Shown here in pieces: positions 25,806 through 34,677 of a DNA stretch of 64,000 nt. The stretch spans positions 1-64,000 of the forward strand of contig CAZGMS010000148.1 in the NCBI GenBank assembly GCA_964526915.1, written 5' to 3'. The DNA is from JAHJDR01 sp964526915. Lineage in GTDB: Bacteria > UBA10199 > JADGCS01. The notes under the pieces were generated by a model. The model was not told the origin of the DNA. It ran no database searches and was given only the letters and a program-made list of their open reading frames with translations. The stretch's first letter is position 1. Every line of letters begins with the position of its first letter. The translations under genes and the position numbers were made by a program.

Positions 25806-26822
25806 TTATCCCCCCCGTGGATCCACCGCGTCCCTCAGGCCCTCTCCCATCAAATTAAACGCTGTGATCGTTAAAAAAATGGCCGCGCCCGGAAAGGCCA
25901 TGAGCCACCAGGCGATGTCCATATATTCGCGCGACTGACTTAAAATCTGTCCCCAACTCGCCGTGGGCGGCTGTACCCCAAAACCCAAAAAGGAAAGAGA
26001 GGATTCCACCAAAATCGATGACGCCACACCAAACGTGATCGACACCAAAACCGGCGACAACGCGTTGGGCAAAATGTGTCTGAAAATGATTCCTGTCGTC
26101 GACACCCCCAGGGCCCGGGCACTCGTCACAAAATCCTGCCCACGAAGTTTCATGAACTCGCCCCTCACCAGACGGGCAATGCCCGTCCAGCCCGTAAAGC
26201 CAATAACGATCATGATTTTGTACAGACTGGGCTCAATGAACGCGATGATCGCCAGGATCAAAAAGAAGGTGGGAAAGCACATCACGATTTCAATAAACCG
26301 CGAAATGATGATGTCGGGCCAGCCGCCAAAATAACCGGCCAGAGAACCGATGATGATCCCGATGAGCACATAGATTCCCACTGCCACAAAACCAACCGAC
26401 AGACTGATTTGGGCCCCGTAGAGCATGCGGGCCGCCACATCGCGGCCTTGATCATCCGTGCCCATCAAGTGATCCTTCGAAGGAGGCAGAAGAATGCTGT
26501 CCAAATCGAACTCGTACGGCGAATACGGAATAGGGGGCATCACAAACGAGTGAGCTGATTTGTTTTGTAATTTGCGAAAATCAGTTTCTAAAAACTGGGG
26601 GTAGGTCACAAAGCGGCCGACGAGAAACACATCCTCCAAAACAGGAAACGTTGTTTTCCCTTCGTGTTGATAGTAATAGGGCTTGTTGTTGGCCAAAAAC
26701 GGTGCCGCCAGGGCCAACAAGACAGCAAGCAGAACAAACACAAACCCCACACGATTGAGGTAGGCGCCCCAAAATTTATCCCAGATCAAACGTGAGAATG
26801 TTTTGCGTTTCTGTTTTTTCAT
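25806..26822 (-). CDS. peptide ABC transporter permease (DppC/OppC-like)
   Basis: Second inner-membrane channel subunit. The N-terminal OppC helix (GFVFVLLAVLLALAAPFLA) is followed by a periplasmic segment with a TDDQGRDVAARMLYGAQISL motif typical of OppC. The EAA loop is ARALGVSTTGIIFRHILPNAL, in two parts. Five to six membrane helices are visible in 338 aa. The ATG at 26822 is clear. It pairs with the DppB-like subunit encoded upstream. Confidence 0.92.
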   Translation of the reverse strand: MKKQKRKTFSRLIWDKFWGAYLNRVGFVFVLLAVLLALAAPFLANNKPYYYQHEGKTTFPVLEDVFLVGRFVTYPQFLETDFRKLQNKSAHSFVMPPIPYSPYEFDLDSILLPPSKDHLMGTDDQGRDVAARMLYGAQISLSVGFVAVGIYVLIGIIIGSLAGYFGGWPDIIISRFIEIVMCFPTFFLILAIIAFIEPSLYKIMIVIGFTGWTGIARLVRGEFMKLRGQDFVTSARALGVSTTGIIFRHILPNALSPVLVSITFGVASSILVESSLSFLGFGVQPPTASWGQILSQSREYMDIAWWLMAFPGAAIFLTITAFNLMGEGLRDAVDPRGG

Positions 26823-26837
26823 TAGTTCATTGTTTCA

Positions 26838-26916
26838 TTTCTTGATTGATTCATTCATTCATTCATTTGTTTATTCGCCCCTCGCCTGCCCTGAGCGCAG
26901 TCGAAGGGTCCCTCGT
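26838..26916. repeat. ATTC microsatellite and family B repeat between dppB and dppC
   Basis: About five ATTC units occur at 26848-26867. They are followed by TCGCCTGCCCTGAGCGCAGT and CGAAGGGTCCCTCGT at 26883-26916, nearly identical to the copy at 25745. No gene lies in this 110-bp gap. Confidence 0.8.
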
Positions 26917-26932
26917 CCTTTCGTTCTTCCCC

Positions 26933-28033
26933 TCACTCCAGCCTGATCCTCGGATCCACAACCACATACATCAGATCCGCCAACAGCAGGCTGAGCAGGG
27001 TCAAAAAAGCACCAATCGTGGCCGTGCCCATGATCAGGTTATGATCGCGACCTAACACGGCCTCGAACGACAACATCCCCATGCCAGGGATTGAAAATAT
27101 TTGTTCAATGATTACAGACCCGCCCAGCAGAGCGGGCAACAAGGTCCCCATCAAGGTCACAAAGGGAATGAGGGCATTGCGCAGGCCGTGTTTGAACAAC
27201 ACCTTGGATTCAGGCAACCCCTTGGCCCTGGCGGTTCTGATGTAGTCTTGACTGATCACGTCCAAAAAATTACTGCGCGAAAAACGGGTCAAAAAAGCAA
27301 AGCCACCAATGGTTGAGGCGGCGATAGGCAACACCAAATGCCAGGCCACATCGAACATTTTTCCCAATAAACCAAGCTGATTAAAATAATCGGATTTGTA
27401 TCCAACGATGGGAAACCAGTTCAGGTATTCACCCCCCGCCAGAAACATGAGCAACATGGTCGCCACCCAGAACGTGGGCAGAGAATACAACACAAACAAT
27501 TTGACCATCACCATTTTGTCGATCACGCTCCCCTGTTTAATCGCCGACCAAATCCCCAAAGGAACGGAGACTGAGTACACAATGAGGATCGCGAGGATAT
27601 TGATGAGCAAGGTGATCGGCAAGGCGCTCTTGATTTTTTCGATGACTGGTTGTCGATCCTTGAACGACCGGCCAAAATCGAGCACAGCGATGTTTCTGAG
27701 CCACTTGAGATAAAACACGGTGTTCTCACCAACATATTTGGCTGTCTTGTAAGACCTGTCTTGCTCATAGTCCGCCAAGGCCTTCTTTTTACCCGAAACA
27801 GCATCGCTAATTTTGCGGGCAAATTCCAGATACTCTTCGGACAACTGGATGGCGGGGGTTTCGCTCTTGAGGACAGCGGCCAGCGCGTCGGCATCCACAC
27901 CCTCTTCCACGAACATGAGCTTGAGTTTGACCGGATCACCGGGAGCGAGCTTCATGATGAGGAACGTCATGAACGTGATCCCGATGAGTGTGGGAATCAT
28001 GAGGAGGAGGCGTTTGAATATATAGAAAAACAT
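26933..28033 (-). CDS. peptide ABC transporter permease (DppB/OppB-like)
   Basis: First channel subunit. It starts MFFYIFKRLLLMIPTLIGI, the standard DppB N-terminus, then LAPGDPV. The EAA loop is ARAKGLPESKVLFKHGLRNA, and the C-terminus VVDPRIRLE is typical. The 366-aa length includes a charged periplasmic insertion at about residues 60-125 that is longer than in E. coli DppB. ATG 28033 is chosen; the longer in-frame start would translate repeat DNA. Gene order A-B-C-D-F is canonical. Confidence 0.93.
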   Translation of the reverse strand: MFFYIFKRLLLMIPTLIGITFMTFLIMKLAPGDPVKLKLMFVEEGVDADALAAVLKSETPAIQLSEEYLEFARKISDAVSGKKKALADYEQDRSYKTAKYVGENTVFYLKWLRNIAVLDFGRSFKDRQPVIEKIKSALPITLLINILAILIVYSVSVPLGIWSAIKQGSVIDKMVMVKLFVLYSLPTFWVATMLLMFLAGGEYLNWFPIVGYKSDYFNQLGLLGKMFDVAWHLVLPIAASTIGGFAFLTRFSRSNFLDVISQDYIRTARAKGLPESKVLFKHGLRNALIPFVTLMGTLLPALLGGSVIIEQIFSIPGMGMLSFEAVLGRDHNLIMGTATIGAFLTLLSLLLADLMYVVVDPRIRLE

Positions 28034-28035
28034 AA

Positions 28036-28109
28036 TAGTGGATCGTGGATCGTGGTTCGTGGATCGCAAAACAGCTCTTTCACGATTCACTATACACGAT
28101 CCACGATCA
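28036..28109. repeat. GTGGATCGTGG direct and inverted repeat (family E)
   Basis: Units GTGGATCGTGGATCGTGG and TTCGTGGATCG on the left are mirrored by CACGATTCAC and ACGATCCACGATC on the right. The segment can therefore fold into a long hairpin with a loop of roughly 15-20 bases. It fills the gap between dppA and dppB and reaches the dppA stop codon. Confidence 0.8.
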
Positions 28110-29726
28110 ACGGTTTCTCACCGTCCACTCCCTCAGCTCCAACCCCGCGGGGTGGGTCTTCACGTTGCCAAACCGCTTTGACACGGCAATGATGTTGGGC
28201 TGGTTATACAAAAACGTATACGGCTGTTCCTCGTGAATAATTTTGTGAAACAGCCGATATTTGACATTCCGCTTTTCTTCATCAAATTCTTCGCGCGCCT
28301 CGCGCATGAGCTTGGAGGCCTCCACGTTCACGTAGGAAATGTAGTTTGAACTGCTTTTGATGTTGGCCTGCGACATATCCCACACCTGATACGGATCGGC
28401 CTCAAACGGCATTGTGCACGCCAGTGTCACCACGTCAAAATCGCGGTTATAGAGCTTATCGAGGAAGGCCGCCCATTCCAGGCGACTCATGTTCATCTCG
28501 ATGCCCACCCGCTGGAGGGCCTCCTTATAAATTGTCCCCACACGTTCAGCGAACTTGCTGCCCGATGGAAACAAATAAGTAAAGCTAAACCTCTTGCCCT
28601 CCTTGTCTAAAATGCCATCTCCATCAGAATCACGCCAACCCGCCGCTTTCAATAACGCCTTAGCTTGGGCAATGTTGTATTCGTGGGGCTCGATGGTGCT
28701 GTCGTACTGTTTGCTCCCTACAAAAAATGGCCCTGTCACAATCTCCCCCAGCCCAAAATTTATTTTTTCGTTGATTTTTTTCCTGTTGAGCAATTGTGTC
28801 ATGGCCTGACGCACCCGCGGATCCTGAAATATCGGGTGTTTGTTGTTCCAACCAATGTAGGAATACCCCGTAGAGGGATATTTCAGGACATGAAACATGT
28901 CGGCAAATTTTTGGGAGCTTGTCTGGCGGGCCCATTGAATCGTGGTGAGGCCCATCACATCAAGTTCACCCTTCTTGAGAATCTGTAATCCGATTGCTGT
29001 ATCGGACACAACCTTGAATTCAATAACCCTGATGGCTGGTTTGGGCCCCCAATAGGCCTCGTTTCGCTCCAAAACAATGTGACCATTGGTTACCCATTCC
29101 TTGAATTGATAGGGCCCCGTCCCCACGGGATGGCGCGAGAAGGGACTGGCATCAAAATCCTTATAAGGGGACACAATGTGTTTGGGGACTATGGGAAAGG
29201 CGCCGCACATGATGAGTCCGCGAAAATAAACCTTATCGTACTCAAAGCGTACCGTGTACTCATCGACCTTGTACACACGCTTGACGTCCTGATAATAACT
29301 CTTGAGTGCCGGAGCATTGAACTCGGGATTCATGAACACATCATTGTAGGAATACACCACGTCCTCAGCCGTAAAGGGCTGGCCATCGTGCCAGGTCACA
29401 TCTTTGCGCAAATAAAACGTATAAATTTTTTTGTCGTCTGAGATTTCCCACCGCTCTGCCAGGGCAGGAATGTATGCCAGCGTATCTTTGTCTTGATCAA
29501 TAAGGGTATCAAAAACGTAATTATTGACCATGTGGGCATACCCGTCCGAAGCAGTCATGGGATTGAGCGTCGATGGATCGGAAGCGATCGCAATGCGGAT
29601 GTGGTCTGGCGCCACAGAGCGGTTAACGTCACACGCACCCAGAACAAACACGACCAGCACCACTGTCATTAAGTGCCAATAAGAAAACCTGCCGAGAGTC
29701 ACTTTTTTGGGTCCAGCCTGATACAT
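28107..29726 (-). CDS. peptide ABC transporter substrate-binding lipoprotein (DppA/OppA-like)
   Basis: Periplasmic binding lipoprotein of the importer. The signal ends VLGAC with lipidated Cys about residue 32. The SBP family 5 signature lies in IRIAIASDPSTLNPMTA and AERWEISDDKKIYTFYLRKD, followed by WHDGQPFTAEDVVYS. Length 539 aa is typical. Its ATG follows the stop codon of the upstream gene with no gap (TAGATG), so the two are translationally coupled. The ligand (oligopeptides, murein peptides or others) cannot be read from sequence. Confidence 0.92.
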   Translation of the reverse strand: MYQAGPKKVTLGRFSYWHLMTVVLVVFVLGACDVNRSVAPDHIRIAIASDPSTLNPMTASDGYAHMVNNYVFDTLIDQDKDTLAYIPALAERWEISDDKKIYTFYLRKDVTWHDGQPFTAEDVVYSYNDVFMNPEFNAPALKSYYQDVKRVYKVDEYTVRFEYDKVYFRGLIMCGAFPIVPKHIVSPYKDFDASPFSRHPVGTGPYQFKEWVTNGHIVLERNEAYWGPKPAIRVIEFKVVSDTAIGLQILKKGELDVMGLTTIQWARQTSSQKFADMFHVLKYPSTGYSYIGWNNKHPIFQDPRVRQAMTQLLNRKKINEKINFGLGEIVTGPFFVGSKQYDSTIEPHEYNIAQAKALLKAAGWRDSDGDGILDKEGKRFSFTYLFPSGSKFAERVGTIYKEALQRVGIEMNMSRLEWAAFLDKLYNRDFDVVTLACTMPFEADPYQVWDMSQANIKSSSNYISYVNVEASKLMREAREEFDEEKRNVKYRLFHKIIHEEQPYTFLYNQPNIIAVSKRFGNVKTHPAGLELREWTVRNR

Positions 29727-30272
29727 CTACATGAGCCTTTTAAATTTAATCCACTTCAAATCAAAAGAATTTTTTTTATGTTTGATCGAGATGTGTCTTG
29801 GATACCATCTGCCCGCCTTGACTTTGATGAAATCGTCAAACCCAATAAACAGGTCTTTCGTTTTGGGTTTGTGCCAACAAATCTGACTTTGTTGCTTCAC
29901 GACCGTAAAACTTTTCCCCGGATCAAAAGAAATGATCTCTAAAAATTCCTTTTGCGACAATGGCAACGACACAAGTTTGGCAAACTTGTCTTTCTTGGCA
30001 AAACGCACCTCACCCGCCGCGCCAACCAGCATACCTCGAGCGTCAAAACTGATCCGGAACACCTCTCCCCCGAAATCATCGAGACCCACAAAAGAAGCAC
30101 CGTTTGGCCCCACGGACACAACTTGGTCCATTTCCAAATAAAGTTTTTTGCCTTCCAGCCTGACCAAGGCCAACCCCTCAATTGCTGTCTCCGCGGCCTT
30201 GGCCGCTTGGGCCCAACAAAAGACGCACAAGAATACGGGGACGCTGAACAACACAAGCGCCGCATTTGTCAT
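29727..30272 (-). CDS. exported protein, possibly LolB/LolA-like
   Basis: A 181-aa protein with a signal peptide (MTNAALVLFSVPVFLCVFCWAQAAKAA). The mature part is beta-rich and has a pattern seen in LolA/LolB-type lipoprotein carriers: LVRLEGKKLYLEM, then FVGLDDFGGEVFRISFD, and late strands WYPRHISIKHKKNSFDLKW. Position after a TPR lipoprotein fits LolB-like proteins of related bacteria, but no diagnostic motif is present. ATG 30272 lies at the edge of a repeat element; a longer in-frame ORF starting at 30335 would translate that repeat. Confidence 0.5.
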   Translation of the reverse strand: MTNAALVLFSVPVFLCVFCWAQAAKAAETAIEGLALVRLEGKKLYLEMDQVVSVGPNGASFVGLDDFGGEVFRISFDARGMLVGAAGEVRFAKKDKFAKLVSLPLSQKEFLEIISFDPGKSFTVVKQQSQICWHKPKTKDLFIGFDDFIKVKAGRWYPRHISIKHKKNSFDLKWIKFKRLM

Positions 30273-30331
30273 TGTGAGAAGCCCAGCACCAAAAGTATTT
30301 TGGTGCTGGACGACGTGGCAATCTCCTTGTG
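30267..30331. repeat. REP-type hairpin repeat with 12-bp perfect stem (family G)
   Basis: Outer words GTCATTGTGAGAAGC and CGACGTGGCAATCTCC match the ends of widespread GTCATTGCGAGGAGC-type repeats. The centre is a perfect 12-bp stem, CCAGCACCAAAA / TTTTGGTGCTGG (30283-30309), with a 3-base loop. The left end contributes the likely ATG of the downstream gene. No T-tract follows, so termination is not implied. Confidence 0.8.
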
Positions 30332-30349
30332 ACATACTTCAAGGCACCT

Positions 30350-31966
30350 CTAAAACTGTCCCAATTTACTTTTGATTGATTCCAGAATTTTTTTGTCATC
30401 GGCGGATTTCTTTTCGATCTTTTCGATCAGCAGCAACACTCGTTCGTAATACCCTCTGGCCTCTCTTTTGTTTTTGAGCTGAAAACACACATCGGCGAGG
30501 TGTTCCAAAATGGCCGGTTCGTTCGGACTCTGCCGATTCGCCCGCAACAGATGGCCCAGGGCTTTTTGATAATCCCCTTTCTGGTAATAATACCAACCAA
30601 CGCTGTCGGTGATGTGTCCGTCATTTGGCTTAAGCTTGGCCGCCTTAAAGATGTATTGGGAGGCCTCTGTCAGATCATCCTTTTTTTCCAACATGGTGTA
30701 TCCCAAATAATTCAGCACATCGTCAGCGTCTGGATTTTTGGTTACGATCTCCAACAAGGACCTTTTGGCTTCTTTCCAATCTCCCAGCCGATCTAAAATG
30801 ATGGCGCGTTGAAACGACAACCGTTCCTCTTCGCCAAACATCATGAGCGCTTCATTCACCTGCGTCAGCGCTTGTCGGTACTCGGCCGCATACACCAGCA
30901 AAGATATTTTGAGCGCGTAAGATTCCGTTGTCTGGTTTTTTTTGCTGATCTTCTGATCAATCATGGCAACAGCCGCCTTCACATCGTCCTTTTCCCTTAA
31001 AATATATAACAACCGGCTCAGCGCCTCCTTGAACAAGGGAGAATCCTCTCCCACACGGTCGAGGTACTTGAAGGCCTCTGGTAAATTCTTTTTTTCCAAA
31101 TACAAAAGACCAAGAAAATAGTTGATGCGATCTGACTCGGGAAATCTTTTCACCACATCCAAAAACTCTGTGATGGCTTCATCAATTTGTTTGAGTTCGT
31201 AATAGGTTAATCCCGTACGTATGTAATACGTGACATCTTGCGGGTAAAGTTTTTTGAGCTGTGAAAAAATCTCGAGGGCCTTGACGTATTCTTTTTTCTG
31301 GAGATAGATTTCGCCCACCGTCTGCAAGACCTTGGGGTTCTCGGGATCTGCCTCTTGAATCATGTCAAAATACTTCAGGGCCTGATCATGTTGTTTTTGC
31401 TCAAGGTAGATGGTTGCCAGATAATACAAACAGCCCATGGGTTCGCTGATTTCGTCCAGACATGCGTTGAGTGACGTGATAGCATTGTTTTGAAGCCCCA
31501 GCGTCAGGTATTCCCGTGCCATGATATTGTAAAGCTCCTCGTTTCTTCTGTCCTGCTCGAGGGCCTTTTTATAATAAGCAATTGCCATATCGGGATCTTT
31601 TTTGGCCGCATACAATTTGCCGAGCAAAATGAGGATCTCCACATTGTTGGGATCCTTCTCCATGGATTTTTGTGCAAATTTAAGGGCCTCATCCCAATTG
31701 GATTTGCGGGCAACCGAGATGGCCTTCTGGGCCCACAAGTAGGCTGAGTCCTTGTCCTTCTTGACGGCCATATCCAACATGAGGTCAGACTCATCGATGG
31801 TTTCCTGCCGATTGAGCAGTTGTGCCATCATGAAATAGTAATAACTATTTTGCTTGCCGTTCATTTTTTTGAGATATGCCGATGTGGCTGTTTTGGAGGC
31901 CCCGCCGCAGGACGAGGCCAGGATAGCCATGACGAGAATGATCATCGTTGAGTGTACTGTTTTCAT
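30350..31966 (-). CDS. TPR-repeat lipoprotein
   Basis: Lipoprotein signal MKTVHSTMIILVMAILASSC with lipidated Cys20, then about 12 tetratricopeptide repeats over 538 aa (for example WDEALKFAQKSMEKDPNNVE). The C-terminal part carries the conserved pattern LNYLGYTMLEKKDDLTEA, then ITDSVGWYYYQKGDYQKAL, known from large TPR proteins of Proteobacteria that sit next to lipoprotein-localisation genes. It probably acts as a protein-interaction scaffold at the envelope. ATG 31966 is chosen; the upstream in-frame start would overlap dapB. Confidence 0.85.
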   Translation of the reverse strand: MKTVHSTMIILVMAILASSCGGASKTATSAYLKKMNGKQNSYYYFMMAQLLNRQETIDESDLMLDMAVKKDKDSAYLWAQKAISVARKSNWDEALKFAQKSMEKDPNNVEILILLGKLYAAKKDPDMAIAYYKKALEQDRRNEELYNIMAREYLTLGLQNNAITSLNACLDEISEPMGCLYYLATIYLEQKQHDQALKYFDMIQEADPENPKVLQTVGEIYLQKKEYVKALEIFSQLKKLYPQDVTYYIRTGLTYYELKQIDEAITEFLDVVKRFPESDRINYFLGLLYLEKKNLPEAFKYLDRVGEDSPLFKEALSRLLYILREKDDVKAAVAMIDQKISKKNQTTESYALKISLLVYAAEYRQALTQVNEALMMFGEEERLSFQRAIILDRLGDWKEAKRSLLEIVTKNPDADDVLNYLGYTMLEKKDDLTEASQYIFKAAKLKPNDGHITDSVGWYYYQKGDYQKALGHLLRANRQSPNEPAILEHLADVCFQLKNKREARGYYERVLLLIEKIEKKSADDKKILESIKSKLGQF

Positions 31967-31989
31967 ATTTCGATTTCCAACATGCTGGA

Positions 31990-32796
31990 TCAAAAACCCA
32001 AAACATCACGCATATCGTACAGGCCTGGTTTTTGCTCAGCAATCCATTTGGCCGCTCGCAAGGCTCCTTGGGCAAACGTCTGTCTGTTCGTGACCACGTG
32101 TTTTAACTCAAGCCGCTCCCCTTGGCCACAAAAATAAACACAGTGTTCTCCCACGATATCGCCACCGCGCATGACCTGCATCCCAATCTCGCTTTTCCTG
32201 CGAGGTTCTTGCCGGGCCTGTCGCTCATAAGACAAGTCTTGTGGGTACTGTCGGCCTGTCTTTTCGCACAAAATCTGGGCAATGCGTTTGGCCGTTCCCG
32301 AGGGAGCATCAACTTTATTTTTGTGATGAGCTTCGGAGATTTCAATGTCAAAATCTTCGTTCAGCACCTCGGCCACCTGCGCCAAGATCGAAAACAAAAC
32401 ATTCACGCCTGTGCTCATATTGGGCGCCCGAACAATGGGGATAAATTTGCCTGTTTCTAAAATGATCTGCTCTTGCCCGGCATTCAAGCCCGTTGTCCCA
32501 ACGATCAGGGGCGCTTTATGCTTTTGGCAAATGCCGACATGATGTATCGTGCTGACGGGGGAAGAAAAGTCAATCACCACACCAAAGTTCTCCTTGAAAA
32601 CACTGTCAAGATCTGACCCGATGATCACCCCCAGATGTGCTCCACCAGCATTCGCGCCGGCATCTTTGCCCAACGCAGAACAATGCACAGAATCAGTCGC
32701 CCCCACCAGCCTGAGCTGGGGATCTGCCTGAACGGCCTGGATCACATTCTTACCCATGCGTCCATTGGCCCCCACAATGATGATGTTCGTTGTCAT
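31990..32796 (-). CDS. dapB: 4-hydroxy-tetrahydrodipicolinate reductase
   Basis: Second committed step of lysine and meso-diaminopimelate synthesis, using NAD(P)H. Nucleotide-binding GANGRMGKNV is at the N-terminus. The catalytic motif EAHHKNKVDAPSGTAKRIA contains the His pair and Lys. 268 aa is normal. It follows dapA by 1 bp, and dapF is the gene before dapA, making a compact dapF-dapA-dapB group. Confidence 0.96.
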   Translation of the reverse strand: MTTNIIIVGANGRMGKNVIQAVQADPQLRLVGATDSVHCSALGKDAGANAGGAHLGVIIGSDLDSVFKENFGVVIDFSSPVSTIHHVGICQKHKAPLIVGTTGLNAGQEQIILETGKFIPIVRAPNMSTGVNVLFSILAQVAEVLNEDFDIEISEAHHKNKVDAPSGTAKRIAQILCEKTGRQYPQDLSYERQARQEPRRKSEIGMQVMRGGDIVGEHCVYFCGQGERLELKHVVTNRQTFAQGALRAAKWIAEQKPGLYDMRDVLGF

Positions 32797-32797
32797 T

Positions 32798-33709
32798 TCA
32801 CACCCTTTCCTTTCGGTGTTGCCTGCTGGTTATCGAAAAACCTTTATCGGCCAAAACGGTCTTTAGTTTATCGCGATTCTCTGGGCTCAAACACACCAGC
32901 GGCAGGCGATATTCTTCTTGTATGAACCCCATCATGGCCAAGACTGCTTTGACTGGAATCGGATTCGTTTCGACAAATAGGATTTTGTGCAAAGCCAACA
33001 AGTCTTCGTGAATTTTTTGGGCCGTGTCAAAATCACCTTCCTGAACAGCTCGGTACTGCCTCGCACATTCCCTTGGTGTGATGTTACAGGTCACCGAAAT
33101 CGCCCCTCGTGCCCCCAAACGATAGAGATCACAAGTCAAAGCATCTTCGCCGGACAGCAAGGCAAAAAAATCATCCGTTTCCTGTATAATCGTTTTGGCT
33201 TGGTCCAGATTCCCACTGGCCTCTTTGATCCCAACGATCGTATCGATCTTCGACAACCTGACAGTCGTCTGCGGCAACATATTCACCGCGGTTCTGCCCG
33301 GCACATTGTACAACACGATGGGCAGGTCCGCAGATTTTGCGATGGCCTGAAAGTGCTGATACAGCCCCTCTTGCGGGGGTTTGTTGTAATAAGGTGTGAT
33401 TTGCAATGATCCCTGCGCACCAGCGGCTTTACAAAATTTGTGCCTCTTGATCGCCCTTTGTGTGTCGTTGGAACCAGCCCCCGCCAAAACCTTTGCCCTG
33501 CCCGCAACATGTTCGACGGTAATCGCGACAACCCTTTCGAACTCCTGTTCGGACAAGGTTGCCGATTCCCCCGTGGTGCCACAAGGAACGACACACGAGG
33601 TTCCCGCCCCAAGCTGAAAATCGATCAGGCCCCGCAGAGCCAGTTCATCAATGAACCCACCCTTGAAGGGTGTTACGATTGCCACCATGGAACCTTGAAA
33701 ATCTTTCAT
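32798..33709 (-). CDS. dapA: 4-hydroxy-tetrahydrodipicolinate synthase
   Basis: Condenses pyruvate with aspartate semialdehyde through a Schiff base. The motif GTTGESATLSEQEF is the pyruvate-binding region, YNVPGRTAVNM carries the catalytic Tyr, and GIKEASGNL carries the Schiff-base Lys. The 303-aa length is slightly longer than the usual 292 because of a basic C-terminal tail. It is co-directional with dapF and dapB. Confidence 0.96.
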   Translation of the reverse strand: MKDFQGSMVAIVTPFKGGFIDELALRGLIDFQLGAGTSCVVPCGTTGESATLSEQEFERVVAITVEHVAGRAKVLAGAGSNDTQRAIKRHKFCKAAGAQGSLQITPYYNKPPQEGLYQHFQAIAKSADLPIVLYNVPGRTAVNMLPQTTVRLSKIDTIVGIKEASGNLDQAKTIIQETDDFFALLSGEDALTCDLYRLGARGAISVTCNITPRECARQYRAVQEGDFDTAQKIHEDLLALHKILFVETNPIPVKAVLAMMGFIQEEYRLPLVCLSPENRDKLKTVLADKGFSITSRQHRKERV

Positions 33710-33717
33710 GAATTCCT

Positions 33718-33750
33718 TTCAGCTTTCACCTTTCAGCTTTGAGCTTGTAT
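33718..33750. repeat. family C repeat overlapping the dapF 3' end
   Basis: The units CAGCTTTCACC, TTTCAGCTTTGAGCTT are the complement of the AGCTCAAAG repeat seen at 9128, 24378 and 25590. The repeat starts in the dapF-dapA gap and continues through the last codons of dapF, so the final residues IQAQS of DapF are encoded by it. Confidence 0.6.
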
Positions 33751-34629
33751 CTCCCCCTCAAACACAGTGGTCGCCGGACCTGTTTTGATGACGTGTCCGG
33801 TCCTCTGCGACCATTTGATTTCCAGATCACCTCCTTTGAGTGAAACGGTCACGTTTTTATCTGTCATGTTGTTGAGCACACTGGCCACCACAGAGGCACA
33901 AGCACCTGTCCCACAAGCCAGAGTCTCTCCCACGCCGCGTTCCCACGTACGTTGTTTGATGCGGTTGCGGTCGATGATTTGAACAAACTCAACATTCGTG
34001 CGATTGGGAAACCTGGGGTGGTTTTCAAAATAAGGGCCAACGCGCTCAACGGGATAATGTTCCACATCGTGAACAAAGATCACGCAATGCGGATTTCCCA
34101 TGGATATTTCATTAATAAAAAACCTGCGCTGATCGTCTGACCGCCAGGATGCCGGGACTTGATCAACGGTAATCGGAACCTCAATGTTCCAGGGCGGCAA
34201 CTGGACAACAGCAGGAGACGTTTTGGCGTGAATGGATTGGGGTTCACCCATGTCGACCTTCACCCAAAGGGTGCTCGGTATTGTTCTTGGATGATCGAGA
34301 ACAATCTCTGGTTTGATCAGTCCTGCCGCTGTTTCGACCACTAACTCAGTTTGTTGCGTGAGTCCCTGGTCTCGAACGTACTTGGCAAAACAGCGAATCC
34401 CGTTGCCGCACATTTCGACCTCACCACCATCGGCGTTGAAAATGAGCATCTTAAAATCGGCCGCTGTGCTTGGTTGTACGACCAAAACCTGATCGGCACC
34501 AATGCCAAACCGTCGGTCACAGATTTTTTTGGACAACTGACCTAAGTAAGGGGGAAGCGTTTGACTAATCCCATTGAGAATGATGAAATCATTGCCCGTC
34601 CCGTGCATTTTTGTGAATGAAATTTGCAT
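33733..34629 (-). CDS. dapF: diaminopimelate epimerase
   Basis: Converts LL- to meso-diaminopimelate. The two catalytic cysteines are in MCGNGIRCFAKY and ETLACGTGACASV, and the N-terminus FTKMHGTGNDFIILNG is the family signature. At 298 aa it is slightly longer than usual. The last few codons lie in a family C repeat, which probably replaced the original C-terminus. It precedes dapA by 23 bp. Confidence 0.96.
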   Translation of the reverse strand: MQISFTKMHGTGNDFIILNGISQTLPPYLGQLSKKICDRRFGIGADQVLVVQPSTAADFKMLIFNADGGEVEMCGNGIRCFAKYVRDQGLTQQTELVVETAAGLIKPEIVLDHPRTIPSTLWVKVDMGEPQSIHAKTSPAVVQLPPWNIEVPITVDQVPASWRSDDQRRFFINEISMGNPHCVIFVHDVEHYPVERVGPYFENHPRFPNRTNVEFVQIIDRNRIKQRTWERGVGETLACGTGACASVVASVLNNMTDKNVTVSLKGGDLEIKWSQRTGHVIKTGPATTVFEGEIQAQS

Positions 34630-34677
34630 CGTACCCAGCTAACAGAAGGTTGCCCATTGGTCAAATAACCCCCGTTT

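Noticed and set aside
30178..30399. 73-codon minus-strand frame through the family G repeat
   Set aside because: It runs through a hairpin repeat and out of frame into the LolB-like gene; no domain or start signal.
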